Shown piece by piece: positions 1-9,108 of a stretch of 64,000 bases of DNA (position 1 is the first letter of the stretch; every line of letters starts with the position of its first letter). The position numbers were made by a program, and so were the translations under genes. The notes beneath the pieces were generated by a model. It did no database searches. It had not been told where the DNA came from and saw only the letters and a program-made list of their open reading frames with translations. Source of the DNA: a bacterium (GTDB taxonomy: Bacteria; Bacillota; Bacilli; Lactobacillales; Streptococcaceae); assembly GCA_905221215.1 (NCBI GenBank), contig CAJNCI010000002.1:1-64000 (forward strand). The letters run 5' to 3'.

Positions 1-606
1 GATATTGCCAGAAAACTTTTTCCTAACGCTAAAATCGTTCTCGACCGCTTTCACATTGTCCAACATCTCAGCCGTGCAATGAGTCGTGTCCGTGTTCAAA
101 TCATGAATCAGTTCAATCGAAAATCTCATGAATACAAAGCCATCAAGCGCTACTGGAAGCTCATCCAGCAGGATAGTCGTAAACTGAGTGATAAACGTTT
201 TTATCGCCCTACTTTTCGCATGCACTTAACAAATAAAGAGATTCTAGACAAGCTTTTGAGCTATTCAGAAGACTTGAGACACCACTATAATCTCTATCAG
301 CTCTTGCTTTTTCACTTTCAGAACAAGGAACCAGACAAATTTTTCGGACTCATTGAGGACAATCTTAAACAGGTTCATCCTCTTTTTCAGACTGTCTTTA
401 AAACCTTCCTCAAGGATAAAGAAAAGATTGTCAACGCCCTTCAACTACCTTATTCTAATGCCAAATTAGAAGCTACTAATAATCTCATCAATCTTATCAA
501 GCGAAATGCCTTTGGTTTTCGGAACTTTGAAAACTTCAAAAAACGGATTTTTATCGCTCTGAATATCAAAAAAGAAAGGACGAAATTCGTCCTTTCTCGA
601 TCTTAG
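1..606 (+). CDS. ISL3-family transposase, C-terminal part (cut by window edge)
   Basis: The reading frame is open from base 1 and runs to TAG at 604-606, giving about 201 residues of a larger protein. The segment DRFHIVQHLSRAM near the start and the C-terminal block with LEATNNLINLIKRNAFGFRN are typical of the DDE domain of ISL3 transposases; the glutamate in LEATN is probably the last acidic catalytic residue. The protein would cut and join the ends of its own IS. No frameshift is seen in the visible part. A methionine at 79 is internal and not a real start. The family call is firm; the exact IS name is from memory. Confidence 0.85.
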   Translation, partial: DIARKLFPNAKIVLDRFHIVQHLSRAMSRVRVQIMNQFNRKSHEYKAIKRYWKLIQQDSRKLSDKRFYRPTFRMHLTNKEILDKLLSYSEDLRHHYNLYQLLLFHFQNKEPDKFFGLIEDNLKQVHPLFQTVFKTFLKDKEKIVNALQLPYSNAKLEATNNLINLIKRNAFGFRNFENFKKRIFIALNIKKERTKFVLSRS

Positions 607-640
607 CTTTTCTTCAACCCACTACAGTTGACAAAGAGCC
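1..640 (+). mobile_element. ISL3-family insertion sequence (IS1167-like), 3' part
   Basis: The window opens inside a transposase frame that ends at 606. The sequence at 615-640, containing GTTGACAAAGAGCC, reads like the terminal inverted repeat of pneumococcal ISL3-type elements, so the right end of the element is placed at 640. The left end lies outside the window, so completeness cannot be judged. The element sits directly beside the guaA transcription terminator. Confidence 0.8.
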
Positions 641-645
641 GTAAA

Positions 646-665
646 CCAGTACCCAAAGATACTGG
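646..665 (-). terminator. probable guaA terminator
   Basis: CCAGTA (646-651) pairs with TACTGG (660-665) across an 8-nt loop. It lies 34 bp past the guaA stop, and on the minus strand a short TTTA run follows. The U tract is weak, so this is tentative. Confidence 0.4.
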
Positions 666-698
666 CTAATTAAACTACATAAATTAGTCCTTAAATGA

Positions 699-2261
699 CT
701 ATTCCCACTCAACTGTTGCAGGTGGTTTACTTGTAATATCGTAGACGATACGGTTAACATGATCCACTTCATTTACGATACGTACTGAGATTTTTTGAAG
801 GACTTCCCAAGGAATCTTAGCAAAGTCAGCAGTCATACCATCGATAGAGGTGATAGCACGGATAGCAATTGTGTAGTCGTACGTACGACCGTCACCCATA
901 ACACCAACTGAACGAACACCTGTATTAACTGTGAAGTATTGCCAGATATCGCGGTCAAGACCAGCTTTAGCAATTTCTTCACGAAGGATAGCATCTGATT
1001 CACGAACGGTTTCTAGTTTTTCTTCAGTGATTTCACCCATAACACGGATCGCAAGACCTGGGCCTGGGAATGGTTGGCGCCATACGATGTGGTCTGGCAT
1101 ACCAAGCTCTGTACCAAGGGCACGAACCTCATCTTTATAAAGAGTGTTAAGTGGTTCAATCAATTCAAACTGCATGTCTTCTGGAAGACCACCAACGTTG
1201 TGGTGTGACTTGATAGTTTGAGCTGTATCCGTACCAGACTCAATCACGTCTGTATAAAGAGTTCCTTGAGCAAGGAATTTCACATCTTTGAGTTTGCTTG
1301 CTTCGTCATCAAAGACATAGACAAACTCGTTACCAATGATTTTACGTTTTTGTTCAGGGTCAGAAACACCAGCAAGTTTGTCAAGGAAACGTTTTGCAGC
1401 GTCTGCTTTGACGATATTCAAACCAAACTTACCACCAAGCATGTCCATAACTTGATCCGCTTCTCCTTTACGAAGAAGACCGTGATCCACGAAAATACAG
1501 ATTAATTGATCGCCAATTGCTTTTTGAAGAAGAACACCGACAACTGAAGAGTCAACCCCACCTGAAAGGCCAAGAAGGACACGTTTATCACCGACAGTTT
1601 CACGAATTTTTTGGATCTGCATATCAATGAAGTTATCCATTGACCAGTCGCCTTTAGCTTTACAGATGTTAAGGGCAAAGTTACGAAGGATATCATTTCC
1701 GTATACAGAATGACGAACTTCTGGGTGGAATTGGATACCGTAAATGTGTTTATCTGGGTTTTCAATGGCTGCATAAGGGCAGTCAGCTGATGTTCCAGTA
1801 CGAACAAAGTCAGCAGGAATCTCAGTAACCGCATCACCATGGCTCATCAATACAGTCTGTTCATCAGGTGTTGATTCAAAAAGAGCTGATGATGTGTGAG
1901 TTAGGGTTGATTGACCATATTCACGATTTCCAGCGTCACCTGCAGGAACAACTTTTCCTCCAAGTTTATGGGTCAATAACTGCATACCGTAACAAATTCC
2001 CAAAATAGGAATTCCCAGTTCGAAGATTTCTGGGTCAATATCAAATGAACCATCTTCGTATACAGAATTTGGACCACCTGAAAGGATAATTCCTACAGGA
2101 TTGATTTCACGAACTTCAGCAGCTGAAATTTTATGGCTTTTTAGTTCTGAAAACACACCAATCTCACGGATACGGCGTGAAATCAGCTGGTTGTACTGGC
2201 TACCATAGTCCAAAACGATGATTTTTTCTACATCTTGCAAATCAGTTGAAATGTTGCTCAT
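699..2261 (-). CDS. guaA: GMP synthase (glutamine-hydrolysing)
   Basis: GuaA makes GMP from XMP, glutamine and ATP, the last step of guanine nucleotide synthesis in the cytoplasm. The 520-residue length is normal. The N-terminal class I amidotransferase domain shows the nucleophile in GICYG (Cys90) and the His of GIQFHPEV. The central ATP pyrophosphatase domain has the P-loop GLSGGVDSS near residue 235, and the C-terminal dimerisation domain ends in the characteristic KPPATVEWE. The gene is alone on its strand here, with its own promoter upstream and an IS beside its terminator. Certain. Confidence 0.98.
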   Translation of the reverse strand: MSNISTDLQDVEKIIVLDYGSQYNQLISRRIREIGVFSELKSHKISAAEVREINPVGIILSGGPNSVYEDGSFDIDPEIFELGIPILGICYGMQLLTHKLGGKVVPAGDAGNREYGQSTLTHTSSALFESTPDEQTVLMSHGDAVTEIPADFVRTGTSADCPYAAIENPDKHIYGIQFHPEVRHSVYGNDILRNFALNICKAKGDWSMDNFIDMQIQKIRETVGDKRVLLGLSGGVDSSVVGVLLQKAIGDQLICIFVDHGLLRKGEADQVMDMLGGKFGLNIVKADAAKRFLDKLAGVSDPEQKRKIIGNEFVYVFDDEASKLKDVKFLAQGTLYTDVIESGTDTAQTIKSHHNVGGLPEDMQFELIEPLNTLYKDEVRALGTELGMPDHIVWRQPFPGPGLAIRVMGEITEEKLETVRESDAILREEIAKAGLDRDIWQYFTVNTGVRSVGVMGDGRTYDYTIAIRAITSIDGMTADFAKIPWEVLQKISVRIVNEVDHVNRIVYDITSKPPATVEWE

Positions 2262-2297
2262 CTTTTTCCTTTCTCAAAAGAAATATCTTTTTTCAAT

Positions 2298-2327
2298 ATT
2301 CTATCACAAATAAGGGCGAATTACCAA
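2298..2327 (-). promoter_or_regulatory. guaA promoter
   Basis: On the minus strand TTGGTA (2327-2322) is followed after 18 bp by TAGAAT (2303-2298) preceded by TG, an extended -10. It lies about 37 bp before the guaA start. Confidence 0.55.
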
Positions 2328-2329
2328 CT

Positions 2330-2445
2330 AATACTCCATGAAAATCAAAGAGCAAACTAGGAAGCTAGCCGTAGGTTGCTCAAAGCACTGTTTTGAGGTT
2401 GCAGATGGAAGCTGACGTGGTTTGAAGAGATTTTAGAAGAGTATA
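2330..2445 (+). repeat. BOX element, shortened A-C form
   Basis: It begins with the boxA head (ATACTCCATGAAAATCAAAG) and ends with the boxC tail (TGGTTTGAAGAGATTT...GAGTAT). The middle part that carries the CTGACGAAGTCAG hairpin in the other copies is missing. It lies between guaA and the gntR promoter. Confidence 0.9.
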
Positions 2446-2458
2446 AACAAGGCGAAGT

Positions 2459-2488
2459 TTGACTTTTTCTAGTTTATTAAGGTACAAT
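2459..2488 (+). promoter_or_regulatory. gntR promoter
   Basis: TTGACT (2459-2464), an 18-bp spacer and TACAAT (2483-2488) form a good sigma-70-type promoter just downstream of the BOX repeat and about 20 bp before the gene. Confidence 0.7.
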
Positions 2489-2508
2489 AGAGAAAAGATA
2501 GAAATGAA

Positions 2509-3216
2509 GTGAAAAATATGCTACCTGCTTATATGAAAATCCACGATCAGATTAAAAAGGATATTGACGAGCACCGTTGGGCTATTGGTGAGAGGCTTCC
2601 TAGTGAACGAGATTTAGCAGAACAGTTTGAGGTCAGTCGCATGACCCTCCGCCAAGCCGTATCTCTATTAGTCGAAGAAGGCGTCTTAGAGCGTCGTGTA
2701 GGAAGTGGCACATTTGTTTCCAGCACTCGAGTACAAGAAAAGATGCGAGGGACAACCAGTTTTACTGAAATTGTTAAGTCCCAAGGCAAAGTACCCTCTA
2801 GCCAGCTCATTTCCTACAGAAAAACTATTCCCAATGAGCAGGAAGTTGCCAAGCTAGGAATTTCTCCAACGGAGAATATTATCCGAATGGAACGTGTTCG
2901 CTATGCTGACCAAGTCCCTCTGGTTTATGAGGTTGCTTCTATTCCTGAAAAATTCATTAAGGACTTTAAAAAAGAAGAAATCACCAGTCATTTCTTCCAA
3001 ACCTTGCAAAAACATGGCTATCGTATTGGCAAATCACAGCAGACTATTTATGCTCGTCTCGCTAAAGAAAAGATTGCCCACTATTTGGAAGTTGAAAAAG
3101 GACATGCTATTCTTGGTTTGACTCAGGTTTCCTACCTAGAAGATGGAACTGCATTTGAATACGTAAAAAGTCAGTATGTAGGCGAACGATTTGAATTTTA
3201 TCTTGAAAACAATTAA
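2509..3216 (+). CDS. GntR-family regulator (HutC/UTRA type)
   Basis: This is a 235-residue transcription factor. Residues about 8-75 form the winged helix of GntR proteins (GERLPSERDLAEQFEVSRMTLRQAV followed by GVLERRVGSGTFV). Residues about 95-230 form a UTRA ligand-binding domain of the HutC subfamily. The ligand is unknown; the position beside guaA is the only context and does not prove a link to purines. The frame can start at GTG 2509 or ATG 2518; neither has a strong ribosome site. The stop codon abuts the next BOX repeat. Confidence 0.9.
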   Translation: MKNMLPAYMKIHDQIKKDIDEHRWAIGERLPSERDLAEQFEVSRMTLRQAVSLLVEEGVLERRVGSGTFVSSTRVQEKMRGTTSFTEIVKSQGKVPSSQLISYRKTIPNEQEVAKLGISPTENIIRMERVRYADQVPLVYEVASIPEKFIKDFKKEEITSHFFQTLQKHGYRIGKSQQTIYARLAKEKIAHYLEVEKGHAILGLTQVSYLEDGTAFEYVKSQYVGERFEFYLENN

Positions 3217-3411
3217 TACTCTTCGAAAATCTCTTCAAACCGCGTCAACGTCTCCTTGCCGTATGTATAGTTACTGACTTCGTCAGTTTTATCTGCAACC
3301 TCAAAACGGTGTTTTGAGCTGACTTCGTCAGTTCTATCTACAACCTCAAAGCAGGGCTTTGAGCAACCTGCGGCTAGTTTCCTAGTTTGCTCTTTGATTT
3401 TCATTGAGTAT
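3216..3411 (-). repeat. BOX element with an internal 45-bp boxB unit
   Basis: Read on the minus strand it starts with ATACTCAATGAAAATCAAAG (boxA) and ends with TTTTCGAAGAGTAT (boxC). The segment containing AACTGACGAAGTCAG is present twice, 45 bp apart, consistent with one boxB repeat. Its C end overlaps the TAA of the gntR gene. Confidence 0.92.
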
Positions 3412-3427
3412 AAAATACTACATAAAA

Positions 3428-3450
3428 CCTCTTTGTCACAGACAAAGAGG
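3428..3450. terminator. bidirectional terminator between gntR and the transporter gene
   Basis: CCTCTTTGTC and GACAAAGAGG form a 10-bp stem with a 3-nt loop. The plus side is followed by CTTTTTTATTTTT and the minus side by a T run, so it can serve the converging genes. Confidence 0.85.
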
Positions 3451-3455
3451 CTTTT

Positions 3456-4352
3456 TTATTTTTCTAAGAGTAAATCTTTCAAAGAAATCAGAGTTACAGC
3501 AAACAATATCATTGCCATACCAAGAAAATCAATGGGATAAAATTGTTCATTCATGATTAGGAAGGCAAAGAAAACCGCCGAAATTGGCTCAATTGAAGCC
3601 AACAAACTTGACTTGACCGGTCCAATCAAACTGGCTCCCTTTAAGAAGGCTGTATAGGCAAAGACAGTCCCTATAAGGATAATGCCAGCAAAAGCGAGGA
3701 GAAAATCAAGACTAGTTGGGATAGCAGTCTGTAGAACTCCTGTAAAAGGAAGGGCGACCAAACCTGCTATAACCATTCCCACACCAATGACCAAACTGCT
3801 CCCCCACTTCTTAATCAAGGCTATGGGCAAAATAATATAAAGGGCGTAAGTCCAGGCAGAAAAGAGACCCCAGAATAGGCCAGAAGGTGTAATGGATAAC
3901 TGGTCCAACTGACCATGGGTTGCGATCAGGAAGGTTCCTCCAATGGCTAATATGATAGAAATAATCTCTGCCAAGGTCGGTGCCACCTTATCCTTGATAC
4001 AGCTATAAATCAAAATTCCAACAGGACAAACATACTGAAGGACCGTTGCTGTTCCTGCATTGGTTTCCTGAATAGCAGTTAGATAGGCAAACTGGTTGAG
4101 AAAAAGACCAATCAGTGCAAAAATGAGAAGTGACAGCAAACTTTTTCTATCCTTTAAAAAGGCCAGCATTTTATCCTTTGCAGTAGCATAAGCCAAGAGC
4201 ATGAGAATCCCACCAGCGATTAAAAGACGCAAGTTGGTCAAAACCAGAGCTGAAATTCCGTGTGCCATCAGGTATTGGCCACTCGTTCCTGACAAGCCCC
4301 AAGCAATCCCAGCCACAACTGTTAATAAAGTCCCTTTTAAAATATTTGACAT
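3456..4352 (-). CDS. EamA/DMT-family transporter
   Basis: This is a 298-residue integral membrane protein with about ten hydrophobic segments arranged as two EamA repeats (first half near 5-140, second near 150-290). That is the layout of drug/metabolite transporters (RhaT/YdcZ-like permeases). The substrate cannot be told from sequence. It is the last gene of the cppA - hydrolase operon, starting 8 bp after the upstream stop. Confidence 0.88.
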   Translation of the reverse strand: MSNILKGTLLTVVAGIAWGLSGTSGQYLMAHGISALVLTNLRLLIAGGILMLLAYATAKDKMLAFLKDRKSLLSLLIFALIGLFLNQFAYLTAIQETNAGTATVLQYVCPVGILIYSCIKDKVAPTLAEIISIILAIGGTFLIATHGQLDQLSITPSGLFWGLFSAWTYALYIILPIALIKKWGSSLVIGVGMVIAGLVALPFTGVLQTAIPTSLDFLLAFAGIILIGTVFAYTAFLKGASLIGPVKSSLLASIEPISAVFFAFLIMNEQFYPIDFLGMAMILFAVTLISLKDLLLEK

Positions 4353-4360
4353 GTCTCTCC

Positions 4361-5296
4361 TTACTCTTCTTTGCGAATCAAGTCCATCACCTGATTACGG
4401 TCTAATATCCACTGGGCTCGTTCGTCCTTTTCATAGGTTCGATTCGATAGGAAAATAGCCGCTTCTTGCTTCTGACGATTCCACATGATAAAGGTACCCG
4501 TATAGCCCGTATGGTCTAGCCATTCTCCCTCCAAATTCCATGCTAAAGAACGTTTCTTGTCATCCAAAGGAGAAAAATTTTGACTCAAGTCTCTTGCAAA
4601 ATCATCCTCTAAATAGTGCTGCAAAAAGATTTGTAAATCCTTTACAGTCGAAAACAAACCAGCACTACCAGCATGTCTACCAAGGAGACGAGCCTTGGGA
4701 TCATGCACTATTCCTGCCTCTACACCTCTAACTGTTGAAACAGCAAGCTCAACAGGCCCAAACTGAGTTTCATTCATTCCCCAAGGTTTCCAGACTTGCT
4801 CCTGTATAATCACATCCAAGTCTTGATCGAAGATTCTTTCCAAAATAAAGCCCAACAGCAAAAAATGGACATCCGAATAAAGAAAGGCTGGCTGACTTCG
4901 TCTCTTGAGATGAAACATCGCTTCCTTTAATTCTGAAGCTGTTAAAAGGTCTCGATTGGGAATAAAAGGATCGAGATCTGTAGCGTGAGTCAAGAGCTGA
5001 CGAATAGTGATATCTTGATAATCACTCTCAGCTAAAAAATCGGTTATTGGTCTGTCAATATCTAATTGACCTTTTTCCCACAAGAAGGTAAAAACGGTGC
5101 CAACCCCAACAACCTTGCTAACACTGGCTAGGTCATAAACTAGTCCTGCCTCAGTATCCAATCCATGTTCTGGGTCACTCTGGCCTACATAGACCTCCGT
5201 CCATTGATTGTCCTTAAAATACGCAAAAGAGGCTCCGGGATAAATCCCTGCCTCGATTTGCTCTTCTATTTTTTTAATAATCTTGGTCCACTTCAT
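4361..5296 (-). CDS. serine hydrolase of the beta-lactamase / class C PBP family
   Basis: A 311-residue protein with the beta-lactamase fold: the nucleophile motif SVSK at about 58-61, the YSD motif (FLYSDVHF) near 143, and HTGYTG near 265 in place of KTG. Such proteins act as D,D-peptidases or esterases on cell-wall or small substrates; the real substrate is unknown. No signal peptide is visible, so it is probably cytoplasmic. Its ATG overlaps the cppA stop (ATGA), showing translational coupling. Confidence 0.85.
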   Translation of the reverse strand: MKWTKIIKKIEEQIEAGIYPGASFAYFKDNQWTEVYVGQSDPEHGLDTEAGLVYDLASVSKVVGVGTVFTFLWEKGQLDIDRPITDFLAESDYQDITIRQLLTHATDLDPFIPNRDLLTASELKEAMFHLKRRSQPAFLYSDVHFLLLGFILERIFDQDLDVIIQEQVWKPWGMNETQFGPVELAVSTVRGVEAGIVHDPKARLLGRHAGSAGLFSTVKDLQIFLQHYLEDDFARDLSQNFSPLDDKKRSLAWNLEGEWLDHTGYTGTFIMWNRQKQEAAIFLSNRTYEKDERAQWILDRNQVMDLIRKEE

Positions 5297-6018
5297 ACTT
5301 CTTCAAACCACAATTCAACATTATTTCTATCTTTACCAAGGAAGAATTTTTCAGACTTAGGAATAAAATATTCAGTAGACTCAAATTTTTGGCGCAGACT
5401 TGCTATATCTAGTTCATTGACCAGGAACTTGAGCATAGACAAGTCCCAAGTAACCGCATTGTCCACAGTCAGATCCTGCCCCTGAGCTGGGATAAAATCA
5501 AGTGATGCCCCAACTTCAGATGGTTCCAAGAAACTGTCAACATCAGTTGGAAGATGTAATTCCATAGAAATCTCAAATTTACTTAAAAGGATTGACTTCA
5601 AATCTGTTTGAAATTCAGGTTTTTCTCCTACTTCTACTAGACTTTCTCTGTCATCTTCTGCATGAATCAAAATCAAATCATCTTCTGGCGAGTAAATTTC
5701 AAAAGCGTAGCCGTTTTGACCTTTATATAATTGATGAATCGAATCTGTTTTAGATAAGAGGCCTTCAATTTCCAAGGGATTTTCCACCTTGATAATCAAT
5801 CTAGCTAGTTTTTTTCTTCCCTCTACCTTACGAGTACGCATACTTGGAGCTTCTTCTAAAACCAGCCTTTCAAGACCTGTTTGATCCCCTAGTGACAGAA
5901 AAGCTGACTCTTCTAACAAGGCCTTCATACCAAGGGTTTCAATATAAAATGTTTCATTTAATTTTCTATTATTAACTTTTAAAGTAGGAATAATCCGTAC
6001 AATTTGATTTACATTCAT
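5293..6018 (-). CDS. cppA: CppA family protein
   Basis: About 241 residues starting MNVNQIVRIIPTLKVNN. The N-terminal half resembles a glyoxalase/bleomycin-resistance (VOC) fold, and the C-terminal part carries WDLSMLKFLVNELD and FFLGKDRNNVELWFEE. CppA is reported in streptococci as a putative C3-degrading proteinase. The ATG at 6018 is chosen because GGAGG precedes it by 6 bp; a GTG five codons upstream would place the ribosome site inside the gene. It is the first gene of a three-gene operon. Confidence 0.85.
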   Translation of the reverse strand: MNVNQIVRIIPTLKVNNRKLNETFYIETLGMKALLEESAFLSLGDQTGLERLVLEEAPSMRTRKVEGRKKLARLIIKVENPLEIEGLLSKTDSIHQLYKGQNGYAFEIYSPEDDLILIHAEDDRESLVEVGEKPEFQTDLKSILLSKFEISMELHLPTDVDSFLEPSEVGASLDFIPAQGQDLTVDNAVTWDLSMLKFLVNELDIASLRQKFESTEYFIPKSEKFFLGKDRNNVELWFEEV

Positions 6019-6113
6019 AAATTCCTCCACCACTTTTTATTTTATAGGATTTTAGAATTTTTTACAAGATATTATGCTCAAATTTACCGATTTTTCGTAA
6101 AATTGCATCTAAA

Positions 6114-6135
6114 AAACCGAGGATTTCCTCGGTTT
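6114..6135 (-). terminator. terminator of the aquaglyceroporin gene
   Basis: AAACCGAGGA pairs with TCCTCGGTTT around a 2-nt loop; on the minus strand TTTTTT follows. It lies 7 bp after the stop codon. Confidence 0.85.
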
Positions 6136-6142
6136 CAATTTC

Positions 6143-7012
6143 TTATAGGTAAAGGAATTTGAAGATAGCTACTGCCGCAATTGCTGCTGCGATAGGTGCT
6201 ACTACTGGTACCCAAGAATACCACCATTTTGAATCCCCTTTGTGCTCACCAAGAACTGATTTTGGAAGGAAAGCATGAAGGAGACGTGGTCCTAAGTCAC
6301 GGGCAGGGTTCAAGGCAGGTCCTGTAGGTCCACCAAGTGATGTTACCAAGGCCATAACAAGGAAACCAAGTGCCAAGTGAGCTACTGAAAGTCCTGAAGC
6401 AGTATGTGGTGCTACTTGGGCTTTGATTGCTAAATCAGAAAAGTCAACATTTTGACCTGCTTGACTAGCCATTTGTTTCATGTATTGAAGCACTTCAGCA
6501 CCAAAGAAGTTTTTAGTCATACCAAGGGCTGCAAAGAAAAGAACAAATGAACCAACAAATTCGTTTACAAAACCATTAACAGTTGCTGCAAAATGCGATT
6601 CTTTTGTACCATTATCCAAACTTGAAATTGTTGAGAAAGTACCCAAGATATTGTTTGGATTTTCAGTTTTCAAGTAATATGGGCGGTGTGTTGCCACAAC
6701 CAAGGCTTGACCAAAGATAGCACCCAACACTTGTGCGATGATATAAGGCGCAACTTGTGCCCAAGGGAAGAGACCGCTGATTGCAAGTCCAAGAGTGAAG
6801 GCTGGGTTGATGTGGTTTCCAGATACGTTACCAAACATCAAGGCTGGGATCATAACCCCCATACCATAACCAACAGCGATAACGATCCAGCCACTTTGGT
6901 GACCTTTCGTACCTTTAAGTTCAACGTTGGCAACTGCACCATTACCAAGAATGATCAAAATAGCAGTTCCCAAAAATTCAGTGGCATATTTAATTGCCCA
7001 TGTGAAATCCAT
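6143..7012 (-). CDS. gla: MIP-family aquaglyceroporin
   Basis: A 289-residue membrane channel with six expected helices and the two pore half-helices carrying GNHINPAFTLG near residue 65 and GPALNPARDLGPR near 233. The second NPA is followed by R-D; the aspartate after the arginine is the usual mark of glycerol-permeable channels. Length and sequence match the Gla/GlpF branch of lactic streptococci. It is a single-gene unit with its own terminator. The symbol is by resemblance. Confidence 0.88.
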   Translation of the reverse strand: MDFTWAIKYATEFLGTAILIILGNGAVANVELKGTKGHQSGWIVIAVGYGMGVMIPALMFGNVSGNHINPAFTLGLAISGLFPWAQVAPYIIAQVLGAIFGQALVVATHRPYYLKTENPNNILGTFSTISSLDNGTKESHFAATVNGFVNEFVGSFVLFFAALGMTKNFFGAEVLQYMKQMASQAGQNVDFSDLAIKAQVAPHTASGLSVAHLALGFLVMALVTSLGGPTGPALNPARDLGPRLLHAFLPKSVLGEHKGDSKWWYSWVPVVAPIAAAIAAVAIFKFLYL

Positions 7013-7134
7013 TTGATAGATTCTCCTTAAAATTTTTTAGACAATCCTTATTCTATCAATTTTTACATCTTTTAGCAACTACTTTCCCGAAAGATTATAT
7101 AAGAAAGCGGTTTTATTTCTTATAAAAAACAAAA

Positions 7135-7162
7135 GGATTAAGAAAGTCATTTTCCTTAATCC
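7135..7162 (-). terminator. terminator of the esterase/ATP-grasp operon
   Basis: GGATTAAG and CTTAATCC form the stem with AAA/TTT extension; the minus strand continues with TTTTGTTTTTTAT. Confidence 0.7.
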
Positions 7163-7170
7163 AATAGTTC

Positions 7171-8337
7171 TTATTCTTGACGTTGTCCGAAATCTGCAAT
7201 CATCTGATCCATTTCTTGTCGACTCGGAGTTGTCAGCATATAAAGGTAATCTCCTTGAAGTTCCGCGAAGGCTGCTGGCATGATTTTTTTAACCTTGAAC
7301 TGCTGACTGTATTTGGCAAGTAAATCCTCCTCAGAATAGACATAATGAGCATTTGCACGGCGAGAAGTAGCCAAACAATACTGCGGTTCAAATTCTGACG
7401 CTGGGAACTCTTCTCCTGCGACAATAGCTGCATAGCCTCGATAAAGATCCAAGGAGTGGGCAAAGTTATAAACATCAATGGTAAAACCACCTGCAGGACG
7501 GTTATTGTACTCAATGGCAATATAATCGTCTCCTTCGCGGAAGAACTCGATATGGAAGAACCGTTCTTTCATACCAAATTCTTTGACGATAGCCTCACCA
7601 TATTTACGTAATTTGGGATCCATATCCTTAAGAACATAGTAGGAATTGTCCATCTTATACATCATGAGATCAAGCGGTGTATAGGCGTAGTCAAAGGTTG
7701 TTGAAAAGACAATCTTACCATACTTGTCCACAAGCCCATCAAAGGTACAGATTTCACTAGAAGTGACAAATTTTTCAAAGAAATAAACGGTCGAATGGTC
7801 CCATTCTTGCTTGAAGTGATGGATATCGTCTTCTGTCTCAAGCTTAAAGGTTGCGGCTGCTCCCACTCCATTATCAGGTTTGGCAATCATTGGAAGGCCG
7901 ATTTCTTTCACTGCTTGATCAACATCTGCTTCCGTCTTGATAACAGCTCCAGGTACCACAGGGACACCTGCTTTTTTGAAAAGCTTCTTCATTTCAGACT
8001 TAAATTTCGTCTTTTTGAGATCCTCTGGTTTGGCACCAAAAACATTGAATTGCTCTCTGAGTGCTGCGTCCAACTCTAACCAATATTCATTGTGGGATTC
8101 GATGCGGTCGATAGGACCATGTTTATAAAAGAGAAAAGCAACTGCTCGTTTGACTTCATCTATGTTCTCAAGATTGTCAACACGGAAATACTCGGTCAGG
8201 CTATTGCGTAAAGGCTCATCCAATTGCTCGTATGGTTCTTGACCAATTCCCAAGACGGTGATGCCTTTATTGGCTAGTTCGATGGTGAACTGTTGAAAGT
8301 TTTGTGGATAGTAGGGAGAAATAACAAGGTAATTCAT
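7171..8337 (-). CDS. ATP-grasp domain protein
   Basis: A 388-residue protein. The N-terminal Rossmann-like part (MNYLVISPYYP...) is followed from about 110 by an ATP-grasp fold: the nucleotide segment GLPMIAKPDNGVGAAATFKL and the metal/catalytic strand IEYNNRPAGGFTIDV near 280. ATP-grasp enzymes join a carboxylate to an amine or thiol; the substrate here is unknown. It starts 12 bp after an esterase gene and forms the end of a three-gene operon, which suggests a shared small-molecule pathway. Confidence 0.85.
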   Translation of the reverse strand: MNYLVISPYYPQNFQQFTIELANKGITVLGIGQEPYEQLDEPLRNSLTEYFRVDNLENIDEVKRAVAFLFYKHGPIDRIESHNEYWLELDAALREQFNVFGAKPEDLKKTKFKSEMKKLFKKAGVPVVPGAVIKTEADVDQAVKEIGLPMIAKPDNGVGAAATFKLETEDDIHHFKQEWDHSTVYFFEKFVTSSEICTFDGLVDKYGKIVFSTTFDYAYTPLDLMMYKMDNSYYVLKDMDPKLRKYGEAIVKEFGMKERFFHIEFFREGDDYIAIEYNNRPAGGFTIDVYNFAHSLDLYRGYAAIVAGEEFPASEFEPQYCLATSRRANAHYVYSEEDLLAKYSQQFKVKKIMPAAFAELQGDYLYMLTTPSRQEMDQMIADFGQRQE

Positions 8338-8349
8338 AGGTCACTCCTT

Positions 8350-9090
8350 TTATAAATAGAGATTGCCGAGGAAATAAGGCATTTGTTTGCGCCACCATTC
8401 CCAGTCGTGGGCAACATCATGTCCCCACTCAGCAAACCAGGCTGGAATTTGTTTCTGGTCAAAGGCTTCTTTGAGCTTGTAGAAAGATGGTAGACCGTCT
8501 TGTTCCCAGGCTCCAAGACCTGTACACAGTACAATTTCTGCCTGACGGTAGCGGTCAATAAACCAGCCGTCATTCTGGTTCCAGATATAATCTACTGGCG
8601 AGTTTTGGTAAATAGCATCGTCGTTGTAGTAATCGCCGACAAAGAAACGTGCGTCGTAAACACCACTGAGAGCAATCACCTTGGTAAAGACATCTGGATG
8701 CTGGAGGAAGAAATTGAGTGCATGGTAGGCGCCCATGGAGCAACCTGTCGTCATCATGCCATCAAACCAACCTGTCTTGTGCTTAATAAAAGGAATAGCC
8801 TCCTCAATCACATAGTGTTCGTAGACACGGTGCATCTCTGCTTGGTCGTGACCGTTTTTCCAAGTGGCCAACCAGCTCTCACTATCCACACTAGATAGGG
8901 TGAAGAACTGTACACGGCCTTCCTCGATAAAGGAAGCACAGGCATTAATCATGCCAAAATCATAGTATTCGTTGTGACTACCACCAGATGAAGCAAAGAC
9001 CACAACTGGAATCCCAGCATGACCATAACGGTTAAGGTACATTTCACGGTTAAGATTGCCACTCCAGTGGCTAAGATGTTCAATATGCAT
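8350..9090 (-). CDS. alpha/beta-hydrolase, esterase family
   Basis: A 246-residue protein with the nucleophile elbow GCSMGAYHAL near residue 117 and a likely catalytic His in AEWGHDVAHDW near 225, as in esterase D/tributyrin-esterase relatives. No signal peptide is seen. The second gene of the operon, it starts 18 bp after its upstream neighbour. The substrate is unknown. Confidence 0.85.
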   Translation of the reverse strand: MHIEHLSHWSGNLNREMYLNRYGHAGIPVVVFASSGGSHNEYYDFGMINACASFIEEGRVQFFTLSSVDSESWLATWKNGHDQAEMHRVYEHYVIEEAIPFIKHKTGWFDGMMTTGCSMGAYHALNFFLQHPDVFTKVIALSGVYDARFFVGDYYNDDAIYQNSPVDYIWNQNDGWFIDRYRQAEIVLCTGLGAWEQDGLPSFYKLKEAFDQKQIPAWFAEWGHDVAHDWEWWRKQMPYFLGNLYL

Positions 9091-9108
9091 ATTTTCTCCT
9101 TTCTTACT